A stretch of 15,259 nt of DNA from Phoronis ovalis (GCA_028565635.1 JAOXYB010028378.1:1-15259); one strand, 5' to 3'; positions 1 to 10,598 are shown, counted from the first letter of the stretch. Notes: a model not told the origin generated them from the letters alone. Translations and numbers: made by a program.

Positions 1-2902
1 CTACCAGGTTTGTAACAACCAGTTTGCGTAAACATGGATTGCTACTCGGATATTTTTAAATTTTGGATTGCTACCTTTATATTTCAAAAATTTGGATTGG
101 GTTTACTACCGAAAGCCAACATTTTGGATTGGGTTCCGTGGCACATCCCCGTAGTCAAAAAAACTTGAGTACCCCCCCCCGGGACTCGGACCCGTGGCTC
201 GAGTTAAAATTTTGGATTTTGATTAACTGGAAATATATACTTTTGCTCTTGCATTGCTAATGTTCAAGTGCTCAAAGTACAGTCGTTCGTCGTTCGCTAT
301 TCACACTATACTTCTGATATATAGAAACATGGATTGCTAGAATTTTCTCTGTGGATCTTGGGGTTCACCCCCACAATTAAACTTCAAAGCAAACTAGTGT
401 ATACTCATATACTGCCGCATTGGATAGAAGATTAGCTTTAAAAAAAAATATAGTACAGCCCTAATATGCCTAATTTCTACGAGAATTAAAATCATATAAT
501 TAAACTAATCAATGAATCTAACTTAATTTAATAACTTGAATTGTCCAGTCTGCTTACCCGGCAGGGGATCAGTGCCTGCTCATTGCTTTTCTATTAATAC
601 ATCAATCTATATCGAGCGAAGCGATGACTAAAAATACGCGTACAGGTTTTAACAACGGAAACGAAATTGTCCACAATCAACACTGCACGCTTTAGTGGGG
701 CTGCCATTATTTTTTACAAGGAAAAAAGTCCCTTCTTGTTCAATTCATTCACTGTAATTTGTTTCACTACCAAAAACAAACAACATTTTTTTCTATCAAA
801 GCGAGACAACTTCTAACACCGGTTAAAACTATTTATGCTATTCTGGTTCGCTTTAGTTATGGGGCAATAAGTACACTGTGACAATTTTATGGCTTCTTAT
901 CAAAGTCGTAATACTTGAAAATAAACATTTTTGGTTATAATGTAAACGGCAATAAAGTCGTTTCTTGATTGGATTTAGAGTGACTAATTTCCTCAAATTT
1001 CCACCAAACATCATCACACATCGACTACAGCATTTAGACCATAAAAGGAACGTAAAGCATGTTTAAATAAAATAAGTATGGGCCGGGAATATTTTTTCTT
1101 GGGTCTATCTGCAGGTGAGTATAGTTGATCTCTAGACGCATGGAGTGCAAATTACAAAAATTCTTCTCTTTTGACACGGTTGCTGATGCCTATCTAATGT
1201 ACAAGAGCATCCTAATTACAAATACAGTCCATAAATGAAGCACTGTATACATAGTTACCGGATAATAATCAAATAATTTATTACGTTTATTTTTAAAAAA
1301 AATGGAGATTTTAATTTTAGTAAGATTGAATAAGAATACTCAATATTTCCACAGCAGTGCCTAATCGTACGATGATTCTTGGGTTATGGAAATTGTGCTC
1401 GGTATATTTTATTTATAGATAAACTTTGAAATTTCGAGGATCATTAGCTACTATAGCATGCTTGGTGGGATTTGTCTACACGTTTCGTGTTTGTCTGTCA
1501 ACTTTTGATAAGCGCACTTTATCAGTCTCAAGACTAATTGATTGTTTTATTTGTCATTTTCCTGCCCGACACTCCTTTAAAGTATAAATTTTAACTGGAG
1601 ATTTGATATAATCATGATGTTATAAAAATTAGTATTAGATAAAAATTGTCTTCAGCAGTATTAAAACTAGAATCCGCTGCGACAGCAAGAAGTTCGCGGA
1701 GACGACAATTGAAAATCGGCTTCCCGGATTTGGACAGGTCCGTTTAACGGAACCACATAATATCAAGCAGAACAAATTGTTATAAGATGGTATGATTTTC
1801 CCCGGATTTTTCTTCAGGCCTTTGATTTGAAGTCACGTGTACGGGCACGGATGTATTTATAATATACGGTCACAGTGCGACAAACAAATTGTTCAAAAAG
1901 TGGTACGTCAAACAAATTGATTATTTGTAAATATTTGAGTTTGTACTCAGTTCAATTATAAAGATGATTTAAGATATTATGGCGCTGATCTCTGTACCTA
2001 CGTCATGCAGATGGTGTTTTAATGATCATAAGCCTACAATTACACGACCAGTTTATATAGCAGTTTTAATAGCATTAATGTTTGATCCTAGATTAGATGG
2101 CATAATGTATTAACCAAATGACTCCAGGCTTTTTTTCTAGCATTTAAAGTCAACCGCGTAAATTTTTACTTGCTTTACGTAAATTGGCTAACTAAACTGT
2201 CCAAAATTTAGATGCCTTGGTAATCTAGGTCCCATTAAGTGCATAGACACGTCGTAAAATGGTGATGAGTGTTTTCTTTTTTAAACGTACGTAACAGGCA
2301 TCACACAAAATACAACAATTTTTGTTTAATATTTTTAAATTCATTTTTTATTGTCCATCTTAATTGTGCTCAAAATTTTGGTACGGCTTGACCACTTCCT
2401 TAATTTGAGTAGACCAGTCACTTCGACGGCAAGGTGATTCATATAAACCAATATTTATTCATCCAGGTTCCACTAATTATACCTTTAGCTTTTATTAAAT
2501 TGACGATATTTTACATGGCTATAAATCACAATTGTGCGAGGCAGTCACACACCTTTTGTGTATTGGGATGTAATTTTGAGGTTTACTTCATTGTATGCCA
2601 ATAATCGATTTGTCCTTAGAAATTTTGAGAAGATATAAATTGGACCGATGCAATAGTAATTAACTGTTACTTGATAATAAAATACACACCGAATATTCGT
2701 TTTATATGCGGACCTTGCTGGCAGCTACGGTAGGTAACTATAAATGCAATTCTCTGCTGTTTATCAATTTCATTGGTAATGTTTCATTACTTTAGAAGGA
2801 TGACATACGGGATAGTGGTAATTAACAGCTGATGGCATTTACAGAAGTGTTATAGAGTTAAAAAAACACGAGGTTTAAAAGTTTAACTGATTGATTTTTC
2901 AG
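1..2902. other. Intergenic or 5' flanking DNA, no coding gene recognised
   Basis: There is no ORF longer than 65 codons, and the one present (63-260) is a repeat-derived open stretch. The left end has a cluster of TTGGATTG motifs and a 9-C run at 172-180. A consensus donor CTGCAG|GTGAGT lies at 1115 and an E-box CAGCTG at 2826-2831. The rest is AT-rich sequence in which I see nothing to annotate. Confidence 0.6.
30..339. repeat. Cluster of TTGGATTG motifs bounded by a 15-nt direct repeat
   Basis: AAACATGGATTGCTA occurs exactly at 30-44 and 325-339. Between them TTGGATTG recurs at 63-70, 92-99 and 124-131, with a near copy at 212. A C9 run followed by GGGACTCGGACCCGTGG lies at 172-197. This looks like part of a short-motif array or a decayed mobile element truncated by the window edge. 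Confidence 0.5.
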
Positions 2903-3211
2903 CCTACATCATTTGAAACCAGAATGTTGAGATCGTCTATTTATCAATTAGAAAGAAATTAAGACCATATTTACTTGGGAATTCAAGGAACTATACTGGC
3001 AGCAAAATTGATTTTCCTTAAGAAAAACAGACAACACACTGGTGTATTTCTGACACGAGTGTTGATCGTGAAACCGACGGAAATCAAATCCAGAGTATAA
3101 CCTGCGTCAGGGTTGACAAGAAGAGTAAAACAATATCGTTAAGTGTTATTAAAGTTTAACATTCTGGGCGAAATCCTGTGAAAGCCAAAGTGTAATAGCT
3201 GAGGAATCATT
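2903..3211 (+). other. Candidate 5' UTR of the PPP1R27-like gene
   Basis: A good acceptor (AACTGATTGATTTTTCAG, ending at 2902, with a branch-point-like AACTGAT) precedes this segment, and no intron consensus is needed between it and the ATG at 3212. An unspliced leader of about 309 nt on the coding exon is therefore plausible. A partner donor could be the consensus CAG|GTGAGT at 1115. No TATA box or initiator can be assigned with confidence. This is inference from splice-site strings alone. Confidence 0.35.
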
Positions 3212-3383
3212 ATGAGTCGTAGAGCTAGTTTATTTGCTAAGCAAAATCCTGGAAAACCGAGGGTAAGATTTCCAGATGAATTAGTTTTTGAAGACAATAT
3301 TAAAGAAAATGATTTACAAGGAATGCAGGCAATGCTACGAAGAGCAAGCTTAAAGATGGATATAAACCAAATCAGCACAGCAG
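3212..3383 (+). CDS. PPP1R27: PPP1R27-like exon 1 (RVRF PP1-docking exon)
   Basis: This exon encodes residues 1-57 plus the first base of codon 58. The ATG has A at -3 and an in-frame TGA at 3200-3202, so no earlier in-frame start exists in this exon. It carries RVRFPDELVF (17-26), which aligns with the PP1-docking segment of PPP1R27 and MYPT1, and an acidic amphipathic stretch that begins the first ankyrin-like helix. RRASL occurs twice (3-7 and 43-47). The donor is CAG|GTAAAT at 3384, leaving phase 1. A second near-identical donor lies 55 nt downstream. Confidence 0.85.
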
Positions 3384-6300
3384 GTAAATAAATGGAGATA
3401 CCATTTCATTTAATAATCCATTCACTGCGTCTAGCTAGGTAAATGAATGGAGATACCATTTCATTTAATAATCCATTCATTGTGTCTAGTTTGTTAACGC
3501 AGTTCGCTGAAAATATTTAATACTGTCGTAAGTTATCATGACATGTACATATTTGCTTTGGACTTGGAATAGCCACTGAATAAAAAAATATTGAGATATA
3601 TATCATGCATCAATGAAACTGCAGACTAAGCTGAGTTAATGCGATAGTTAATGTTAACGACAGAAACCACTGCGCCGACAGCGAAAGATTTTGATATGTC
3701 ATATTTAATATCCTAAATTTAATGAGATGAGTTTGTTGCTAAATTTAATAAACTGTATGAGGAAACAAACTCCCACTGGGCCGAGCATGCATTTAATTTA
3801 AAAGCCATTTGTTCAAAATATATTTAAACTACAGCCAAACCTAGTCTAGAAACAGACATACTCGAATTTTACAGGGAAAGATGCGATCTATGTAAGGGCT
3901 TTGTACCTATGACATGAGTAAAAAATCCCGGATAATGTATAGGACGAATTCTGCAGACGATCGAGCATATAAGAAGGAATGCGGCAATTAAAGCTAAGAG
4001 TCCATTAATTCCCATTAACCTGACTGATAATTTTATACGAATTCCAAAAATAAGTTTTAGAACTTTGAGCCAGGTTCTGATTTTACAGATTTGCCTGTTT
4101 ACAATTATATTGCTAGAGGAACCATAAAAACTAGCTCACACTTTGTGGAAATCCCGGGATGGAAACAAACTGAACCAATTTTTCACTCATATCAGTCGAA
4201 AGAACTAAATGTTATCACAACTGACTGACAAGAAAAATATTAATTTTTTAAGCTTTTTATTATTTTTTTTTCATTTGAAAGATTATAAAACAAAATACTA
4301 TGTAGTTAATTTTGTTATTTTGTTAAACCAACCATTTAGAAAAAGTAATATACATCAAAGTCGGCACCTGTTCAAACACGAGCGTTCGCCGATGATGTAG
4401 TAAACGAAAAAAAGTTACTTATATCAGAGTGGATGTTCGTAAAATCTAAAGTGAAATATCTCTGTTCAACTCTGAGCTCGAATCATTATAAGCAACTGAC
4501 TCGTGGGAAGTTTCGCCTCTGACAGAGTCGCTTTAATGTTAAAAGAGATTAAAATTCATTCGGAGTAATGAGATTAATACAGTTCACAAGTAAAGTTAAA
4601 TAAGACGTACCACTTTGACCTATACTAGTTTCATACTATTTTTGTTTTTATCGAAGAGCATTTGCAATTTAAATTTTAATGTAATTTATAATGGTTATAG
4701 GTTATGACATTTAATCAAGTTACAAAGTAAAATCAAAGATCTGTGAAAACCTATTACTTGCATGCTCTTGGTGTTGCACTCTTTCAGTATGACACTGGGT
4801 GGAAATCTCGGGTAAACAGCCTGAAGATGTACCTATTGAAGTAAACATTTAAACGTAGATATAGCAATTAATGGAACATGGCAACTCAATCAACCACTTA
4901 CGAGAGAATAACAAATGTAGCTTGTGTTGAGAAACTTAAATTCAGAGAGATACTGATAAGTATTTTTTTAAGATTTAAAACAGACAACAGCTGGAAACCA
5001 AAAGTTGTTTGATTAAAAAAAATATATAATCAAAGCCATCAAAAGTTAAAAACGTTTTATAATACAATCACTACACTAAATTTATTATAAACAAAGTTTA
5101 TTGTACATGTATATATTCGAATATTGTTAGATGATTCTGAAAACCTCTCAGTTTCAACAAAATGTTTCCTGTCGATAACATTTCTTATTGCGTATCTAGT
5201 ATCATAGGTCAAACTCTTTTGCTTTCTATTTTCCGTCTGCCATTTTAATTTGTTCGAATGAATAGCTTTTGATGGTTTTATTATTAGATAATTTAAAGTA
5301 TTTAAAGGTAATAAAAAGAGATAAAATGAGAAATCAGCATAATTTTACATGATGTCAATATTTGTGGTTGTGTTAATAAAGTATATGGCATGCATATATT
5401 CTACAAATAAAATTTAATGAAATACACATATTTGCTACCGAGGTACAAATGTTCCTTTTATAAAACTACAAAATTAAATATAGTTTGTTATCTGATGATG
5501 TGTATCTGTTGATTCATAATCGGCAGGGGTTAGCAGGGCCGTAAGACACTTTTTCAAAAGGGGGGGGGTGCATTTGTGTAGAATAAAGTGTGCGCAACAG
5601 GCAGCTCACACGCTACAAAGCGGCCTTGGAGGACGGTCCGGGACGGATGCTCCCTCTCCGGTAATCAGCGTGGCGTTTAGGGCCCACTTAAGTATCATTA
5701 AAATATTTTTTTAATATAAGTGTTATTTCATGCATTCTGGTACATTTTGAGCATAAAATAACCTTTTAAAATTGCCTGTAAAATAATAATTAAAACAATG
5801 TTTTTAAAACTACTGTATGGTACAAATAAAAATCAGTGTTATATGCAACGAACTCGAGTTTCAACGCCAGCACTGCCACATGTGCAATATACGTGAAGCA
5901 GATTATGTTTATATGCGCAAGCGTGACCAAAAATGCTCTTTTCTGTTTGTTTTGGAGATTTAATTGAACATAGTTGAGTTCATAACATGTTGATTTTGTT
6001 TCCCACTTTTAGTACGGTTTGTTTCTTAATTTGCCTCATTGTTGTACAAATACATATGAATTGGACGTGAAGAGGCCGTCATATGATGAGAACAAGAATA
6101 TGTTCTTTCAAAACCAGTGTTCATGATGCGACAAAGTAAATATACGATTCATAAATTATCCGAGACGTATCCGCGACGATTCTCTGCATGTTGAAAATGA
6201 AGTCCCGATGAAGTGAATTTACGATTTCAAAAAATATGAATGATAATGATCAATTAATAATTTTTAAAGCAAAAGTTAAAATTTTACCCCCCTAAAGGGA

Positions 6301-9286
6301 CTGAGTTCAGTGCATAAAAATACATGCTAAATTCCGGTAAAATTATGTAGGATATATATATATATATATATATATATCTCTATATTCCGCTAAAAAATCT
6401 GTTCCTTTGTAACATTCCTGTGAAATCGCTTATCAATAGTTGCGTATGGACCACTGTAAATGCAGACAATGTAGGGACGAGCAGATAATGTAGGGACGAG
6501 CAGGATAACATTTTTTTTAAAATTAAAATACATGCTGTTTTCCTGATCTTTGTGAATTAGACCGTCGGACATAAAACACAGTTTCAGCAAAAAATCAAGC
6601 GCATCCTTACATAGCACAAGCATAAAAAAATGTTCCTGCTATTTCAGAAGGGGGTGCGTTCGCATTCAACGTACCTTCCCATCTGACGAGCCTAGTTAGG
6701 GCATCACTGAAGTCGCATCTAAAGTGTTCCATAATGACCACAATGCTACCTTGTGTTGTTTTTGTATTATACTGCATACAAGTTTGGGGAAGGTGTACTT
6801 GCCAAAAACTTGGTGGTGTGTACTGTGAGGCCCAGAGTAAAAAAATTCTTATCCCATGTTAAAAATTAGACATTAAAAATATATCCCAAAGTCTACATCG
6901 AATAGATATAAAAGACCTTTCTAGCCATGCTTTCTAACTGCAGTTTGCCATTAGGAGGATTCGGGGATGTGCTACTCCATCATGCAGTATGAAATGGTTT
7001 TTTTTTATGCATTCGCTTGTAATTATTCTACTGCCAAATGAAGAATGACAATTTTTTCTTACTAAAATCGCCTGTAAATTTGGAAAATGAAAATGGAAGT
7101 TTTTTCACCAAAAAAAAAAATTTTTAAAGAAAAAGTGATATTTTTCAATGCTTTGGCCGCTAAAAATCTAATTCTCAAATCTCACATTTCTCACAATATT
7201 CCCCCAATTATAATTTACTTAATTGAAATTAAATTATATTATACATCATATGAAGTTAATTAATATATTGTCAAATAACAATTTCACTTTCTCATTGCTT
7301 TAAGTATATCAGTAATTTCAATATAATCTAATCGCTTTTTATGACTGAAATAGAGATATAATATAAAATTGAACGACGTGGACGAGTTCTCACGATATTT
7401 CCGTTTTCACGATTAATACGGCGGTTTTAAATAGCATTGTATATCAATAAATAAGTAAATTTGTCAATTAGCAATATATTGACCTCGTGATATAATTAGT
7501 CAGTGGACAGGCTATCGCGAAGTGTGTGAAATCTTGAATAAATTACACTGCTTAAACGATACTGATCGCAGTTTAGTTAATGTATAACTTGTAAATAAAT
7601 AGTCAGCATAATATGATTTTCATGGATCATGATGACACGTTCGCTTTGAGATATTACATTTATGAAATACAATTGCTTTATTTAAATTATGACAGTTTTG
7701 TTTGAATATTTTTGTGCAGATTTCGTATGTAACCTTTCTTCGTATTCTTATAGGGTTAACACCGCTTCATCAAGCTGTTTTAGAAGACAATTTTCCGGCT
7801 GTCAGAATTTTATTAAGACACGGTGCCAGCGTTAACAAACAAGATGCAGATTTATGGACACCATTACACGCAGCATGTGCTCAAGGACACACGGACATAA
7901 TCAAGTAAGTGGAATATCACTCAGTTCTCACCAATTGGCTACTTGCTGAGCTAAAACAGTACAAAAAATAATAAAAAATAGTTCATGACATTTACTGCTT
8001 TTAGTACAATTTATATCACATATGTTTTGTTTATTTTTTCATACTTAAATCTCACTCCCACAGGAGCCAGGTGGTGAACAAGTGTAAGGGTTTTTCCAAA
8101 CTGTTTCTTTAGTTAGAATGAATTATGATCGTTATACCTGCAAACAGCGCTTTACTGACTTCGTACTATAGCTTCACCTGGTGTCAGTTATTGATCTGAC
8201 AACTTTTGACATATTGTCTCCGTCAGGTACAACTAAAACAGGGTGTACCGTGTGTTCCTGAAATTCATGTATGGCTTTATCATGCAATCTGACTCATTCT
8301 GAGACACTGTTTATGCAGGATCCTATAGAAATATTTTGTCAACGTGACTTTTTTTGGTATAACAGAATCAATCACTGGTTACCCAAAAAGAATCAATTAA
8401 AATGAGAACCGACATCGAACAGCTCCATTTAATCCCAGATGGCAATATCTAGTAATTTTGTTCAACGCCCTCTACTGAAATATTCTGTGGCGACTAGCAT
8501 AAATCAATAATCGCCCCCTCTCGAATAATCGTCTCAGGGCGGTAATTTTAAGACCCTTTGAATTGTTGCAATACGCTATTACATTTCAGTAATACATTGT
8601 TTTGGGTGTAACATAGTTCGTTAGCTCTTTCTGTATTTTGTGTTGGGTCTTAAAAGGCCCTTTGGTTTTAAAGAATATATTACCCTGTATGATAAATATT
8701 TCCCCACATTTTCGTTTATATGTTTTTCGGCTCGTAAAATGTAGTTTGAAAAAAGTAAATTAAATTAACTTACTGTTTGCTCAATGTGTAAATATAATCA
8801 CAAAATGTTTGCATTAAAAATAAAATTTTGGCTAAATAGTCGATTTATTGATAAAATAAAACCATACTTCTGCGCATGCATCGCATTAAAAGGTTTCAAA
8901 AAAAATTCATAGCAGTACAAAAATATATCAATAATACCCCCTCTATTTACGGTAATTCAGTTTTTCAAAAACATTGTATACGCTTTCAACTGACGTTCGT
9001 TCGCCCCACGATGTCGATCTAAATATACATTTTTATTTCCTGTCTAATTGATCACATTCCCCGTTTTAGATTCCTGTTGAAACGAGGAGCTGATCCAAAC
9101 ATTTTAACAGATGAGGGAGAGCGACCAATGGATCTGGCCGATCCTTCGGATATGGACACAATAAGAATAATGTTGGCAGTCACAAAACCCAAATTTCAAG
9201 ATGACGACGACGACGATGATGTCGATAATAATAATGATGATGAAAAGGAGGAACAAGTCAGTGGTGATGACGACATGTGCAATTGA
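3212..9286 (+). CDS. PPP1R27: PPP1R27-like protein phosphatase 1 regulatory subunit (three exons, 179 aa)
   Basis: The CDS joins 3212-3383, 7754-7904 and 9070-9286 (540 nt, 179 residues plus stop). Seen: a basic N-terminus, the PP1-docking motif RVRF at residues 17-20 followed by the hydrophobic LVF at 24-26, two ankyrin repeats (about 58-90 and 91-123, each with a TPLH core), a partial third repeat (124-145), and an acidic Asp-rich tail (152-176). Known: vertebrate PPP1R27 (about 154 aa) has the same order, RVxF then short ankyrin block, binds and inhibits PP1 and binds dysferlin; the same architecture opens the MYPT and PPP1R16 subunits. Inferred: a cytosolic PP1-targeting or inhibitory subunit. 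A short protein with a stop right after the ankyrin block argues against MYPT/PPP1R16, which continue for hundreds of residues. Both junctions restore conserved codons (Gly58, Lys108). The acidic tail is unlike what I recall of the vertebrate protein. Dysferlin binding cannot be judged. Confidence 0.85.
3383..3492 (+). repeat. 55-bp tandem duplication covering the exon 1 donor site
   Basis: Units 3383-3437 and 3438-3492 match at 50 of 55 positions. Both begin GGTAAAT, so the duplication carries a copy of the exon 1 5' splice site (GT at 3384 and again at 3439). Four of the five differences are in the last 14 bases of the unit. Confidence 0.9.
5521..5690. repeat. GC-rich patch with G9 run, probable decayed dispersed repeat
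   Basis: This patch is clearly richer in G+C than its AT-rich surroundings. It includes a 9-G run (5560-5568), GCGGCCTTGGAGGACGG and TTTAGGGCCCAC. A similar TTTCAGAAGGGGGTGCGTTCG string occurs near 6644. No coding frame stands out. Assignment to a repeat family would need a library search. Confidence 0.35.
6352..6377. repeat. (AT)13 microsatellite
   Basis: An uninterrupted run of 13 AT dinucleotides lies in intron 1 of the PPP1R27-like gene. Confidence 0.95.
6465..6502. repeat. 19-bp tandem duplication
   Basis: Two adjacent 19-bp units (6465-6483 and 6484-6502) share AATGTAGGGACGAGCA and differ at one position. It is intronic. Confidence 0.9.
7754..7904 (+). CDS. PPP1R27: PPP1R27-like exon 2 (ankyrin repeats)
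   Basis: The 151-nt exon encodes residues 58-107 plus two bases of codon 108. It holds ankyrin repeat 1 (GLTPLHQAV, then VRILLRHGASVN) and the start of repeat 2 (DLWTPLHAACAQGHTDII). The acceptor is TTCTTATAG at 7753 after a T-rich tract, and the donor is A|GTAAGT at 7905. G3383 with GG at 7754-7755 makes Gly58, matching the conserved Gly that opens the repeat in PPP1R27 and MYPT proteins. Confidence 0.9.
7905..9069 (+). other. Intron 2 of the PPP1R27-like gene (1,165 nt)
   Basis: This is a GT-AG, phase-2 intron with strong sites (A|GTAAGT and CCCCGTTTTAG). ATCAATAAT followed by a CCCCCTCT string occurs twice (8503-8522 and 8927-8944), which may mark the edges of a decayed insertion of about 440 bp. 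Nothing else recognised. Confidence 0.8.
9070..9286 (+). CDS. PPP1R27: PPP1R27-like exon 3 (end of ankyrin block, acidic tail, stop)
   Basis: The acceptor is a strong CCCCGTTTTAG at 9069. AA (7903-7904) plus A9070 gives Lys108. The exon completes repeat 2 (FLLKRGADPN) and adds a partial third repeat (DEGERPMDLADPSDMDTI), as in PPP1R27. The tail from about residue 150 is seven Asp, V, D, three Asn, then Asp/Glu-rich to a C-terminal MCN. The stop is TGA at 9284-9286. The tail is encoded by GAY and AAT triplet runs. Confidence 0.88.
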
Positions 9287-9955
9287 ACGCGAATCTTCAT
9301 ATTTCTTTTTTTAATTAGCAATCATGATATATAAGAGTATTGGCCATGGAAACGTTTTATTCAGTTGTTTGGCTCATCAGACCAGTTCCGCGATATTTAA
9401 CTGAAATGTTTTGACAAATGGCTATTTCTGACCAGCTACTAAAACATGTCAATTTTTGTTTCATTGTTTCACCATTTATATAAATATGGAATACTGACAA
9501 AGAACTCGTAGATTTCAAATTGTACAATATGTCATAGCCCGTGGGGACGTTTGATGGAAGACACTCTGAGCACGAACGGCATGAAGATACCAGAGTAAAC
9601 TTAATTACCCGAATTATAAAATGATAAATATCGATAAAGGTGAGCAAGCAAGCTGTTTGTTTAGCCCGCTCAGTATGTGCATATGAACACAGAGTACGAA
9701 ATGTACGATAGGTATAGATAGACATTTACATATTTTTTGACTTTATTTAAATGTTATCATTATATTCTTAAAGTAACATTTTCATCAAAATGCTGTTTCG
9801 GTAAATGGAGTCTTGTTGAAAACATTTTTACAAGCTGACTTTTTCACAAAACGTGAAAAGTGAAATATTAGCATTACGAAATTATAATAGCATATTTTTA
9901 TTGGCTTCTCATTTTATAAATGCGAAGATGTGGCATTAATATTTTGCTAAATAAA
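9287..9955 (+). other. Probable 3' UTR of the PPP1R27-like gene
   Basis: This is the sequence between the stop codon and the first AATAAA downstream. On the opposite strand it happens to hold the longest open frame of the window (9725-9357, 122 codons), which has no recognisable domain and is most likely chance. Confidence 0.45.
9950..9955 (+). terminator. Candidate poly(A) signal AATAAA for the PPP1R27-like gene
   Basis: This is the first canonical hexamer after the stop, 664 nt downstream. Cleavage would be expected roughly 10-30 nt further on. Hexamers are common by chance in AT-rich DNA. Confidence 0.4.
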
Positions 9956-10098
9956 TAGAATCCCAACAAATCTAACAAAAACATATTTTAAAATAACAAA
10001 ATGATATGTCATTACATAACAAAATAATTACAACCAAAGTGGAAGAAAAGGAATATAGTATACATTTTTAAAATGTTATTTTCCAATATCTCCAATAT

Positions 10099-10108
10099 TT
10101 TATTTATT
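10099..10108 (-). terminator. Candidate poly(A) signals (two overlapping AATAAA) for the DDHD1-like gene
   Basis: TATTTATT on the plus strand gives two AATAAA hexamers on the minus strand. They lie about 150 nt from the plus-strand AATAAA of the convergent gene. Chance occurrence is likely enough in this composition to keep confidence low. Confidence 0.25.
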
Positions 10109-10598
10109 AAATAATTAATAGTAATTTCAAAAATAACAGATATAATAGCTACTTAATTATATAATAGGAGGTGAGGTGAATGGTTTGTGGTACAAAATAC
10201 ATAAGTCAGTACATAATTAGCACATAATTAGGCTAAAAAGCAAGTACCATGTTCAATTACAATAATTTTTGTGTTTAGACATTTCACCTAAAATTGATAC
10301 ATCGTGCTATAATCATGTCTGGAGCCACAAAGTTAAGCAAAATATTTAAATTGTATCACATATATATATTAATACATCGTTTACTGCAACAAGGCAACAT
10401 AAATGTTACCATATAATTATCACATTTTAAACAAGGTTTGTACACTAATCCTCTTCTTGTACATAGCAACTTGGGCACATTTTAGGGGTTGTTTTAATAT
10501 ATATACATGTGGGATTGAAAAAAATAATAGGTCGAGGCCAAAAGTCATAAGCTCATCAATGTGATATGCTCATCAGATGCACAAACACATATGCTTGA

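Larger units (their letters stand above)
3384..7753 (+). other. Intron 1 of the PPP1R27-like gene (4,370 nt)
   Basis: This is a GT-AG, phase-1 intron. It contains the 55-bp tandem duplication at its 5' end, a GC-rich patch near 5521-5690, an (AT)13 run and a 19-bp tandem duplication (listed separately). The open stretches at 4209-4400 (+) and 6390-6623 (-) show no recognisable protein. I see no RNA gene or intact mobile element. Confidence 0.75.

Noticed and set aside
63-260. Plus-strand ORF of 65 codons at the left edge
   Set aside because: It consists largely of the TTGGATTG repeats and the C9 tract, and the translation has no protein-like features.
4359-4531. FADDV string in a plus-strand frame, resembling a reverse transcriptase YADD box
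   Set aside because: The open frame is only about 57 codons, and no flanking reverse-transcriptase motifs or further fragments of such a gene are visible. It is probably coincidence.
6390-6623. Minus-strand ORF of 77 codons in intron 1
   Set aside because: It includes the 19-bp tandem duplication. There is no domain, no splice-site pairing and no family resemblance.
7720-7753. Alternative acceptor TTTTTGTGCAG upstream of PPP1R27-like exon 2
   Set aside because: It would add 34 nt and shift the frame relative to the ankyrin repeats. The acceptor at 7753 keeps GLTPLHQAV in frame with exon 1.
9357-9725. Longest uninterrupted ORF of the window (122 codons, minus strand)
   Set aside because: It is antisense to the probable 3' UTR of the PPP1R27-like gene and has no recognisable domain. 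I found no family resemblance that would support calling it a gene.
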